Part shown: piece after piece, positions 9,406 through 17,268 of the stretch
Numbering within the stretch: the stretch's first letter is position 1
Layout of the letters: each line of letters starts with the position of its first letter
Source: Candidatus Limnocylindrus primus
GTDB taxonomy: Bacteria > Chloroflexota > Limnocylindria > Limnocylindrales > Limnocylindraceae
DNA: 34,239 bases
Reading direction: 5' to 3'
NCBI GenBank assembly: GCA_003670475.1
Contig: QWRJ01000002.1
Span: 1 to 34,239, forward strand
Notes under the pieces: model-generated
Seen by the model: only the letters and a program-made list of their open reading frames with translations
The model's database searches: none
What the model was told of the DNA's origin: nothing
Program-made: the position numbers and the translations under genes

Positions 9406-10316
9406 AGCTCGCCTTCTGGCGCAAATCGACAAAGGAAGAGCAGAGCAGCATCAGCGCCGCAACCGCCCCCTCTGCTGGCGGCATCATTCAGGCGCTTCGC
9501 CGTTCGCTCGCCCCTGAGCCAGACTGGAGCGCCCTGGAAGAGGCGTTGATTCTGAGCGATGCCGGAACCGCAACGGCGCGCGCGATCATCGCAGACGCAC
9601 AGGAGATTCGTGATGGTGACGGCCACGCGCGGCTCCGCACGGCACTGATGCGGTTGATGCAAGAAGAGGGGGATCGCTCAGCGGCTACCGAGGCGGAGAT
9701 CGAGGTGATCCTCCTTGTTGGCGTCAATGGGGCAGGGAAGACCACCTCTGCAGCAAAGCTCGCTGCGCGTGCGAAGGCGGCGGGTGGCCAGCCGCTCCTT
9801 GTCGCTGCCGATACCTTTCGGGCGGCGGCGATCGAACAGTTGCGACTCCTCGCCGAGCGAGAGGGCGTTGAAATCATTGAGGGTCGGCCAGGCGGCGATC
9901 CGTCAGCGGCAATTCACGATGCACTCACTGCGGCAAGCGCGCGAAAGCTTCAGCCGGTGATCATTGATACCGCTGGGCGCATGCAGACGAAGAGCGGGCT
10001 GATGGAAGAACTCTCCAAGATGCGCCGTGTGATCGGAAAGCTCGCCCCTGAGGCAAAGGTTGAAGTGCTGTTGATTCTGGACGCTACAGCTGGGCAGAAC
10101 GGACTCGCGCAGGCGAAGGGGTTTGATCGAGCGGCGGGCGTTGACGGTGTGATCCTCACGAAGTTGGATGCTGGTGCACGTGGTGGCGTGGCGCTCTCTG
10201 TGCGCCGTGAACTGTCACTCCCTGTGCGCTGGGTTGGCGTGGGTGAACGCGGCACCGACCTACTCCCGTTTGATGCCGCCGCCTATGTTGCTGGCCTACT
10301 CGGTGAGGGTGCCTAG
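9402..10316 (+). CDS. ftsY: Signal recognition particle receptor FtsY
   Basis: TTG start; ILLVGVNGAGKTTSAAKLAARAKAAGGQPLLVAADTFRAAAIEQL...IIDTAGRMQTKSGLMEELSKM...LTKLDAGARGGVALSV. Confidence 0.95.
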   Translation: MKLAFWRKSTKEEQSSISAATAPSAGGIIQALRRSLAPEPDWSALEEALILSDAGTATARAIIADAQEIRDGDGHARLRTALMRLMQEEGDRSAATEAEIEVILLVGVNGAGKTTSAAKLAARAKAAGGQPLLVAADTFRAAAIEQLRLLAEREGVEIIEGRPGGDPSAAIHDALTAASARKLQPVIIDTAGRMQTKSGLMEELSKMRRVIGKLAPEAKVEVLLILDATAGQNGLAQAKGFDRAAGVDGVILTKLDAGARGGVALSVRRELSLPVRWVGVGERGTDLLPFDAAAYVAGLLGEGA

Positions 10317-10348
10317 GGGCGAGTCGCAGCGGAGCGAGTATTGGATCG

Positions 10349-11638
10349 CTAGCGCGCCTGAGGGAGTTCGCTGATCCGTTTAACGCGACCGAGGCGGGTC
10401 ACGGCAATGGCGAGGCCGGCAACGATTGAAGCGGCTGCACCAGCGAAGAGTGCAGTGCCACTCCCAGCGATAGAGCTTCCGAGCGCACCACCAAGAAGGA
10501 TTCCAGCGAGCCGCCCAAGGATGCTGATCCCTTCAAATGCCGCATTGGCGCGACCCTGGAGCGCATCTGGAAGGACACGCCCGCGGATCGCCCCCTGATT
10601 CGCCTCCCATACCGTCTCAAAGCCATCACTGAGTAACTGATGCGCGATGAGGAGTGCGATGCCAAGGACTGATGCGGCAGGCGCAAGTGGGACAAGTGCA
10701 AGGCCAACACCGACGATGATCAGGCTGACGCTGATGGCGCGGCCAGTGCCGAGTGCTCGAGAGATGCGCTCGGTGAACACCCCTCCCATGTACGACGCGA
10801 TCCCACCCGTCGCGATCACGAACCCGATCGCCTCTGCGGGGAGGTCGAGCGTTCGGGCGACATAAATCATGTACGCGGAGCGGAAGAGGCCGAAGTAGAG
10901 ACCGATCGCCGCGCTTGTGCCGAGCAGCGGTCGCAGGATGGGGATCGCCCACGTCTTTGCGAAGCCCTCACGTGCCTCAGTAATGAAGCTCCGCCGCTGG
11001 CGCGCTGTAGGGAGGCGAGGCTCACGGACGCGCAGCGCGGTGATAAGGAGTGCCGAGACGATATACGTGATGGCGTCAACGCCGATCGCCGCTGGGCCCC
11101 CGATGGTGCCGATCAGAATGCCAGCGCTGCCGAAGCCGAAGAACTCTGCTGCGCCGCGGATCCCGAGCACGCGGGCGAGCACGGCGCGGAGCTGTGGTGC
11201 TGGCACGAGCCCGGCCAGGTAGCTGCGCTCGGCAATATCGAAGGCGGTGGCGCACATGCCACTGAGAGCGCTCACGGCGATCAGATGCGCGAGCGTGACG
11301 CCGCCAAAGAGTGCTGCGGCGAGCGGGATGCTGCCAAGAAGCAGCGCGCGAATCAGATCGGTGCCGATAAGTACGGGCCGGCGTGGGAGTCGGTCAATCC
11401 AGACGCCAGCGACCTGGCTGATCAGTGCGGCTGCGATCAGGTCGACTGCGGCGAGAAGTGCCGCCTCTGCAGGGGAGATCTGTAGGCCGATGATCGCGAG
11501 GAGGGGGAGTGCCGCGCGCGTGATGAACGAGCCGAAGGTAGAGACAGCCTGCGCCCCGATCAAATAGCGCACATCGCGCTGGATGCCCACAGCTGCTGCA
11601 GTCGGGCGAGGGATCGGTGCGGGCTTCCTCTGACTCAC
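10349..11638 (-). CDS. MFS transporter, 12-TM type
   Basis: Hydrophobic multi-TM protein on the minus strand (ORF 10349..11653; GTG at 11638 is the probable start: VSQRKPAPIPRP...DVRYLIGAQAVSTFGSFITRAALPLLAI...GVWIDRLPRRPVLIGTDLIRALLL). Confidence 0.85.
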   Translation of the reverse strand: MSQRKPAPIPRPTAAAVGIQRDVRYLIGAQAVSTFGSFITRAALPLLAIIGLQISPAEAALLAAVDLIAAALISQVAGVWIDRLPRRPVLIGTDLIRALLLGSIPLAAALFGGVTLAHLIAVSALSGMCATAFDIAERSYLAGLVPAPQLRAVLARVLGIRGAAEFFGFGSAGILIGTIGGPAAIGVDAITYIVSALLITALRVREPRLPTARQRRSFITEAREGFAKTWAIPILRPLLGTSAAIGLYFGLFRSAYMIYVARTLDLPAEAIGFVIATGGIASYMGGVFTERISRALGTGRAISVSLIIVGVGLALVPLAPAASVLGIALLIAHQLLSDGFETVWEANQGAIRGRVLPDALQGRANAAFEGISILGRLAGILLGGALGSSIAGSGTALFAGAAASIVAGLAIAVTRLGRVKRISELPQAR

Positions 11639-11661
11639 GCATGCAGCGTACACTCTTGATC

Positions 11662-13080
11662 ATGTTTGATGCGCTAGGAAGTCGCCTTCGCGCCTCGCTG
11701 CAGCGACTCGGCGGGAAGGGTCGCATCAGTGAGGCTGACCTAGAAGCCGGCCTCGCTGAGATTCGCGGTGCGCTCCTTGACGCAGATGTTGCCCTCCCTG
11801 TAACGACGCAGCTTGTTGATGCGATGCGCACACGCGCCGTGGGTGATGGGATCGTGGGCGGGCTTGGTGCTGGCGATCGACTTGTCAGCGTTGTACATGG
11901 CGCTCTTACCGAAGCACTTGGTGGGTCAGGCCGTGAGCTTGATTTGCGCGAGCGCCCGGCGAGTATTCTGTTGCTTGGCCTACAGGGAGCAGGGAAGACC
12001 ACCACCGCCGCAAAGCTCGCGCTCCGACTGCAGCGAGAGGGGAGGCGGCCACTCCTTGTGGCTGCTGACCCACGCCGCCCCGCCGCAGCAGAGCAGTTGG
12101 CGCTACTCGGTGAAGCCGTCGGTATTCCAGTTCATCGAGAGCCGATCGGAACCCCAGTTGCAGAGATCGGCCGACGTGCGCTTGAGTCGGCGCGTCGGCT
12201 CGGTCGAGACCTTCTAATCATTGACTCGTCTGGTAGGACAACACTCGACGATGAGTTGATGCAGGAGTTGCGCGACCTGCGTGAAGCGGTACAGCCGCGC
12301 GAGCGCATCCTCGTCCTTGACGCGGCGACTGGACAGCAGGCGCTCGCCGTTGCTGAGGGTTTCAAGCGCGCCGCAGACCCGACCGGTCTGATCCTTGCGA
12401 AGCTCGACGGTGATGCGCGTGGCGGCGCCGCTCTCTCCATCGCTGGTGGCGCTGGCATTCCCGTGCTCTTCATCGGCACTGGTGAACGACCAGAGGCGCT
12501 TGAACGCTTCCATCCTGATCGCATCGCGGGTCGCATCCTGGAGATGGGTGACCTTGCAACACTCGCCGAGATCGTTCGCGATGCTGGTGGTGACGTTACG
12601 GCGGCACCAGCAGTGCGCCTCAACGCCAAGGGACGGCCGCCAGAGATGAGCTTCACCGATCTGCTCGATCAGTTGCGACAGATCTCATCAATGGGACCGA
12701 TCGGTCAAGTGATGAAGATGATCCCTGGGATGGGCGGAGCGGCGCAGCAGGCGGAGGAGGCGGTTGCGGGAGGCGAGTTGAAGCGGGCTGAGGCGATCAT
12801 CCTCTCGATGACACCGATCGAGCGCAACGAGCCGGCGCTGCTGACGATTCCGCGCCGCCGCCGCATTGCCGAGGGGGCTGGGCGCAGCATTGAGGAGGTC
12901 AATCGGCTGGTGAAGCGCCTCGAAGAGATTCGCCTCCTGATGCGGCGCGCAGGGGGGATGGACCCCGCTCGCCTCGCCGCTGGCGGTGCTGGGCTCCCAG
13001 GGAAGCACTCAGGGGGCTACATCCGCCCCAAGGAGGATCGGAAGGCGAAGAAGGCCCGTCGCAAGGGGGGCCGCCGCTAG
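11662..13080 (+). CDS. ffh: Signal recognition particle protein Ffh (SRP54)
   Basis: MFDALGSRLRASLQRLGGKGRISEADLEAGLAEIRGALLDADVAL...LLGLQGAGKTTTAAKLALRLQREGRRPLLVAADPRRPAAAEQL...LAKLDGDARGGAALSI; M-domain VMKMIPGMGG. Confidence 0.96.
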   Translation: MFDALGSRLRASLQRLGGKGRISEADLEAGLAEIRGALLDADVALPVTTQLVDAMRTRAVGDGIVGGLGAGDRLVSVVHGALTEALGGSGRELDLRERPASILLLGLQGAGKTTTAAKLALRLQREGRRPLLVAADPRRPAAAEQLALLGEAVGIPVHREPIGTPVAEIGRRALESARRLGRDLLIIDSSGRTTLDDELMQELRDLREAVQPRERILVLDAATGQQALAVAEGFKRAADPTGLILAKLDGDARGGAALSIAGGAGIPVLFIGTGERPEALERFHPDRIAGRILEMGDLATLAEIVRDAGGDVTAAPAVRLNAKGRPPEMSFTDLLDQLRQISSMGPIGQVMKMIPGMGGAAQQAEEAVAGGELKRAEAIILSMTPIERNEPALLTIPRRRRIAEGAGRSIEEVNRLVKRLEEIRLLMRRAGGMDPARLAAGGAGLPGKHSGGYIRPKEDRKAKKARRKGGRR

Positions 13081-13198
13081 CCTCAGGCGCCCCAGATGCG
13101 CAGGTCACCCTGAGCGGCTACTATCCCCAGACACACACCCCATCGCTTCGGGGTTATTCGCCTTGGCGACCGCCAGGCACACGGAGGAAACGACACGA

Positions 13199-13750
13199 AT
13201 GAGCGTTCGAATCAGGTTGACACGAGTCGGAGCAACAGGACAGCCGTCATACCGCGTTGTCGCAACTGATCGCCGCCGCGCGCGCGACGGGCGTTCGCTT
13301 GAGACGCTCGGCCACTACAACCCGCGCACTGAGCCAATGACACTCGTCCTCGACCTTCCAAAGGTTGATGCGTGGATTACAAAGGGTGCGCTCCCATCAG
13401 AGGTTGTTGGGAAGCTGATCGCAAAGGCTCGCGCCGGTGGTCTGCACCCTGGCGGAAAGACTGGAGCAAAGGCTGCCGAGAAGGGCTACACCGCCCCAGG
13501 CACTCGCCCAGTTGTTGAAGAAGAGACCGTTGTCGTTGAGGCCGCACCAGAGGCTGTAGCAGAAGCTGCGCCAGAGGTTGCCGCCGAAGCTGCATCAGAG
13601 GCTCCAGCTGAACTCGCTGCGGAAGCCGCCGCAGAGGTCGCAACGGAAGAGGCTGCGGATGCTGTTGCTGACGCAGCTCCAGAAGTTGTCGCAGAAGTTG
13701 TCGCCGAAGCTGCACCGGCAGAGGCCGCTGCGCCAGCTGAGGAGGCATAG
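13199..13750 (+). CDS. rpsP: 30S ribosomal protein S16 with long Ala/Glu-rich C-terminal tail
   Basis: ATG at 13199 preceded by GGAGGAAA; MSVRIRLTRVGATGQPSYRVVATDRRRARDGRSLETLGHYNPRTEP; low-complexity tail [31 protein letters not shown]... Confidence 0.96.
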   Translation: MSVRIRLTRVGATGQPSYRVVATDRRRARDGRSLETLGHYNPRTEPMTLVLDLPKVDAWITKGALPSEVVGKLIAKARAGGLHPGGKTGAKAAEKGYTAPGTRPVVEEETVVVEAAPEAVAEAAPEVAAEAASEAPAELAAEAAAEVATEEAADAVADAAPEVVAEVVAEAAPAEAAAPAEEA

Positions 13751-13983
13751 TGGCCGCAGCACAGCTTGTTGAGTACGTCGCAAAGTCACTCGCTGACAAT
13801 CCTGACGGCGTCAGCGTTGAGGTTGAAGAGGATGGCGATGCCATCGTCCTGCGACTGATCGTTGACGAAGATGACATGGGGCGAGTGATTGGCCGCAACG
13901 GCAGCATCGCCAAGGCCTTGCGCAGCCTGCTCAAGGTGATCTCCAATCGCACCGGAGAGAACTACGTCCTCGAAATCGGCTGA
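13750..13983 (+). CDS. khpA: KH-domain RNA-binding protein (KhpA/YlqC family)
   Basis: GTG start; LVEYVAKSLADNPDGVSVE...LIVDEDDMGRVIGRNGSIAKALRSLLKVI; between rpsP and rimM as is canonical. Confidence 0.93.
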   Translation: MAAAQLVEYVAKSLADNPDGVSVEVEEDGDAIVLRLIVDEDDMGRVIGRNGSIAKALRSLLKVISNRTGENYVLEIG

Positions 13984-14011
13984 CGCGGTTCGCGACCTTC
14001 GCGTCGCGCAG

Positions 14012-14545
14012 GTGCGTGGCATCCGCGGGCTCGACGGTACGCTTCGGCTGGAGATCCTCACCGACCATCCTGATGAGCGCTTTGTCGTGGGCACTCGCCT
14101 ACAAGTCGAAGGGGCTGAGCGCGAGTTGACGCTCACTGAGTGGATGCCCGCTTCGCCTGGCGCGTTTGCAAAATTCGCCGAGATCGTTGATCGCGGAACT
14201 GCGCAGGTCCTTGTTGGTTCCTACCTCTCCGCAACGCTCGCAGCCGAACCTGGTGAGCCTGGGCGCGTCTATTGGGACGAGATTGTTGGCGTTGAGGTGC
14301 GCGATCCAGCGGGTGAACTGATCGGGACGATCACTGACTGCTATCGCGCTGGCGGCGCAGAGGTCTACATCCTGCGCACCCCAGATGGTGGCGAGATGGA
14401 TCTCCCCTCCGTCGCCTCAATCATCGTGACATTCAAGCCCCGCGAAGGGATCATCGTTGCGAACATTGCAGGATCAGAGTTGACCGTCCGTACACCAAAG
14501 CGCGTCCGTACCCCACGCCCACCAAACCCGGTGCGCACCAAATGA
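14012..14545 (+). CDS. rimM: Ribosome maturation factor RimM (N-terminus uncertain)
   Basis: VRGIRGLDGTLRLEILTDHPDERFVVGTRLQVEG...VYWDEIVGVEVRDPAGELIGTITDCYRAGGAEVYILRTPDGGEMDLPSVASIIVTFKPREGIIVAN; between khpA and trmD. Confidence 0.88.
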   Translation: MRGIRGLDGTLRLEILTDHPDERFVVGTRLQVEGAERELTLTEWMPASPGAFAKFAEIVDRGTAQVLVGSYLSATLAAEPGEPGRVYWDEIVGVEVRDPAGELIGTITDCYRAGGAEVYILRTPDGGEMDLPSVASIIVTFKPREGIIVANIAGSELTVRTPKRVRTPRPPNPVRTK

Positions 14546-15261
14546 GCTCCGGGGAAGCAGCGTTGCGCATCGATGTCGTCTCGCTCTTCCCTGAAACGGT
14601 GCGTGCTGCACTGGCAGCGAGCATCCCCGCTCGCGCCGTTGAGCGCGGTCTCGCCGAACTGAAGGTTCACGATCTCCGGGAGTGGGGGATTGGGAAGCAT
14701 CGCGCCGTGGACGATGAGCCATACGGTGGTGGTGCCGGGATGCTGATGCGACCAGAGCCGCTCGTTGACGCCATTGAGGCGCTACGGGGCGAGAAGAGCA
14801 CCGTGATCCTGTTGGACGCCGGCGGTGAGCGGTTGAAGCAGGCACGTGTTCGGAGCCTTGCGACAGACGGACACCTGATCATCCTCTGCGGTCGCTACGA
14901 AGGGGTAGATGACCGCGTGCGGACCTATGTCGACCTTGAGCTCAGCATCGGCGACTTTGTCCTCTCTGGCGGTGAGCCCGCTGCCATCGTGCTCTGCGAT
15001 GCGCTCCTCCGCCTCGTCCCGGGCGCGATTGATGCCGCATCACTGGAGGAGGAGTCCTTCTCGTCAAACCTTCTTGAGTACCCGCAGTACACGCGACCCG
15101 CTGAGTTCCGTGGTGCTGCCGTTCCCGAGATCCTCCTCTCCGGCAACCACGCCGCGGTGGCTGCCTGGCGGCAGGAGCAGTCGCGCCAGCGGACCGCCAA
15201 GCGCCGCCCAGACCTCCTCCGCCCAGAGGGGGGTCGAGCCGGTTCCGAGCGGGGCGAGTAG
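14542..15261 (+). CDS. trmD: tRNA (guanine(37)-N1)-methyltransferase TrmD
   Basis: RIDVVSLFPETVRAALAASIPARAVERGLAELKVHDLREWGIGKHRAVDDEPYGGGAGMLMRPEPL...LCGRYEGVDDRVRTYVDLELSIGDFVLSGGEPAA. Confidence 0.97.
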   Translation: MSSGEAALRIDVVSLFPETVRAALAASIPARAVERGLAELKVHDLREWGIGKHRAVDDEPYGGGAGMLMRPEPLVDAIEALRGEKSTVILLDAGGERLKQARVRSLATDGHLIILCGRYEGVDDRVRTYVDLELSIGDFVLSGGEPAAIVLCDALLRLVPGAIDAASLEEESFSSNLLEYPQYTRPAEFRGAAVPEILLSGNHAAVAAWRQEQSRQRTAKRRPDLLRPEGGRAGSERGE

Positions 15262-15286
15262 CGCGCCTAGCCACCTCGAGCCCCTG

Positions 15287-15295
15287 TGCTATCCT
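15287..15295 (+). promoter_or_regulatory. Candidate extended -10 element (TGCTATCCT) upstream of rplS
   Basis: TG-n-TATCCT in the trmD-rplS gap, 47 nt before the rplS ATG. Confidence 0.4.
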
Positions 15296-15342
15296 CCCGC
15301 TTCGCACAGGCAGGACCTCTGCCGAAGAGCCACGGAGACAAA

Positions 15343-15904
15343 ATGGACCTGATCCGAACGATTACAAACGAGCAGATGAAGCGCGATCTGCCTCCGATCA
15401 AGACCGGACACCGTCAAGGTGTCGGCGAAGGTTGTTGAGGGGAATCGCGAACGCATCCAGGTCTTTGAGGGTACGGTCATGCGCCTTCGCGGCGGCGGAC
15501 TGGGCCTCACCATCACCGTGCGCCGCATCGCCTCTGGCGTTGGCGTTGAGCGAACCTTCAAGGTGCACAGCCCACGCATTGAGAAGATTGAGATCATTCG
15601 ACACGGCGTCTCACATCGTGCGCAGCTCTACTTCCTCCGCGACCGCGTTGGGAAGCAGTCGTCACTTCGTGAGAAGCGCGCTGAGGCTGGCGAGATCCTG
15701 AACCCTGTCTTTGAGAAGCCAGTCGAAGTTGTTGCCGAAGTGGCACCAGTTGCCGAAGCAGCACCAGTGGCTGAAGAGGTCGCGGTTGTTGAGGAGGCTG
15801 CCGTGGCTGAAGCCCCGGTTGTTGAGGAGGCTCCAGAACCAGTTGCTGAAGCCGTAGCAGAGGCCGCACCAGCAGCGGACGATTCGGAGCAGGCTCCGGC
15901 GTGA
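15343..15904 (+). CDS. rplS: 50S ribosomal protein L19, with apparent frameshift after about 22 codons; long acidic C-terminal tail
   Basis: Frame 0 from ATG 15343: [23 protein letters not shown] then stop at 15436. In another frame: [67 protein letters not shown]...REKR (ORF 15419..15904 extended upstream). Confidence 0.88.
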
Positions 15905-16584
15905 CCCCTTCGCGGCCGTCAGACGGCCGTGCACTCCCAACACGTGAGCTTGAATCTCACCACGGTCATCCAACACGCCTGATTGCCGGCATTGACGAAG
16001 TTGGCCTTGCGCCGCTCGCTGGCCCAGTTGTTGCCTGCGCGATCATCATGCCGCCCGGGGAGCCGATCGTTGGCGTTCGCGACTCTAAGGCGCTCTCACG
16101 CCTCCAGCGTGAGCGACTTGATCCAATCATTCGCAGCGCTGCGATCGCATACGGGATAGGCGCGGCTTCAGCGCGCGAGGTTGAGCGGCTGAACCCTCGT
16201 GCAGCATCACACCTTGCGATGTCGCGAGCTCTGGCAACGCTTCAGCGCAGGTATCACCTCAGCGTTGACTTCACGCTGGTTGACGGCTCGCCCGCGCGCG
16301 AGCTTGATGCGTTGATCGGGCCGCATGAGACCGTGATCAAGGGGGATGCCAGCGTCTATCCGATCGCATGTGCATCGATCGTTGCAAAGGTGCTCCGAGA
16401 CCAGTTGATGGCTCGCCTTGATCGTCGCTACCCAGGCTACGACTGGGAGTCGAACGTTGGCTATCCAGCGCCACTCCATCTTGCAGCACTCATTGACCTA
16501 GGTGTGACGCCACATCACCGACGCACCTACGCTCCCGTCGCCGCCGTCATCAGCGCCGCGCGTAACGCTGCGAGCCGTTCGTAG
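15901..16584 (+). CDS. rnhB: Ribonuclease HII (atypical GRG motif)
   Basis: [25 protein letters not shown]...[17 protein letters not shown]...LVDGSPA...[51 protein letters not shown]. Confidence 0.93.
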   Translation: MTPSRPSDGRALPTRELESHHGHPTRLIAGIDEVGLAPLAGPVVACAIIMPPGEPIVGVRDSKALSRLQRERLDPIIRSAAIAYGIGAASAREVERLNPRAASHLAMSRALATLQRRYHLSVDFTLVDGSPARELDALIGPHETVIKGDASVYPIACASIVAKVLRDQLMARLDRRYPGYDWESNVGYPAPLHLAALIDLGVTPHHRRTYAPVAAVISAARNAASRS

Positions 16585-16626
16585 ACGAGTACGTTTCGAT
16601 TACGCCGTAGCGGCGATGCTGCAGGC

Positions 16627-17268
16627 GTGGAGACGGCGCAGCAGCGGCGGGGGAGGCGGGCGGAGGAGTTGGCGTGCGAAAGCCTTCGCGCCGCAGGCTG
16701 GATCATTATTCAGCGCAACGTGCGAGTGGCCGGGCTGGAGATTGATCTCCTTGCCTGCGATGAGCGCCGACTGCTGGTGGCGGTAGAGGTGCGCGCGCGC
16801 CTTAGTGTCGGCGAGCTGGGTCCACGAGCACTCTTGGGAGCGGGAAAGGTTGCGGCACTGGCGCGACAGCGCGAGGCCCTCCCCGAACTCCGCAGGGTTG
16901 ACCTGCTGCTGGTCATCGGGCCTCCCCAGGGGGAGCGGCTGCGTCTGATCCGTGGCATCGCTGAGCGTGGGGCACCCGCCGTGAGAGGGGAGACGCGTGA
17001 GGGTGGTAGGATCTCCCGGCACCCGATTCGGGGGCCCTTGGCTTCGGTCAGGGAATACGCACGCGGAACATGTCGCCTCGCAACGGTGGCCCCTCGGGGT
17101 CGCGATGGCGTCCCGCGGTGGCATAACCGTGTTGAGGAGAACTATGGCCGCAGTTACGATGCGCGAACTTTTGGAGGTCGGCGCCCACTTTGGGCATCAG
17201 ACCCGGCGCTGGAACCCAAAGATGGCGCCATTCATTTACGCCCAGCGCAATGGGATCCACATCCTTGA
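16627..17268 (+). CDS. YraN/UPF0102 family endonuclease-like protein, with run-on C-terminus overlapping rpsB
   Basis: RRGRRAEELACESLRAAGWIIIQRNVRVAGLEIDLLACDERRLLVAVEVRARLSVGELGPRALLGAGKVAALARQ; follows rnhB as is common. Confidence 0.8.
   Translation: METAQQRRGRRAEELACESLRAAGWIIIQRNVRVAGLEIDLLACDERRLLVAVEVRARLSVGELGPRALLGAGKVAALARQREALPELRRVDLLLVIGPPQGERLRLIRGIAERGAPAVRGETREGGRISRHPIRGPLASVREYARGTCRLATVAPRGRDGVPRWHNRVEENYGRSYDARTFGGRRPLWASDPALEPKDGAIHLRPAQWDPHP
17004..17012 (+). promoter_or_regulatory. Candidate extended -10 element (TGGTAGGAT) upstream of rpsB-tsf
   Basis: TG-n-TAGGAT 131 nt before rpsB ATG, followed by GC-rich inverted repeats such as GGCCCCTCGGGGTC. Confidence 0.35.

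Noticed and set aside
7992-9662. 556-aa minus-strand ORF opposite smc, and many other long antisense/alternative-frame ORFs
   Set aside because: Low-complexity Arg/Ser/Ala-rich translations that shadow high-GC coding genes; no recognisable domains.
10317-10348. Bidirectional terminator between convergent ftsY and the MFS gene
   Set aside because: I found no clear hairpin plus T-run in the 32-nt gap.
15407-15438. Programmed +1 frameshift in rplS as the preferred explanation
   Set aside because: The conserved alternate frame begins about 30 nt before the frame-0 stop, with no slippery stop context or internal SD like prfB; an indel is simpler, so recoding is left only as a possibility.
16603-16615. 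CGCCG-TAG-CGGCG hairpin between rnhB and yraN as a terminator
   Set aside because: Short stem with no T-tract and yraN starts 12 nt later; not enough support.
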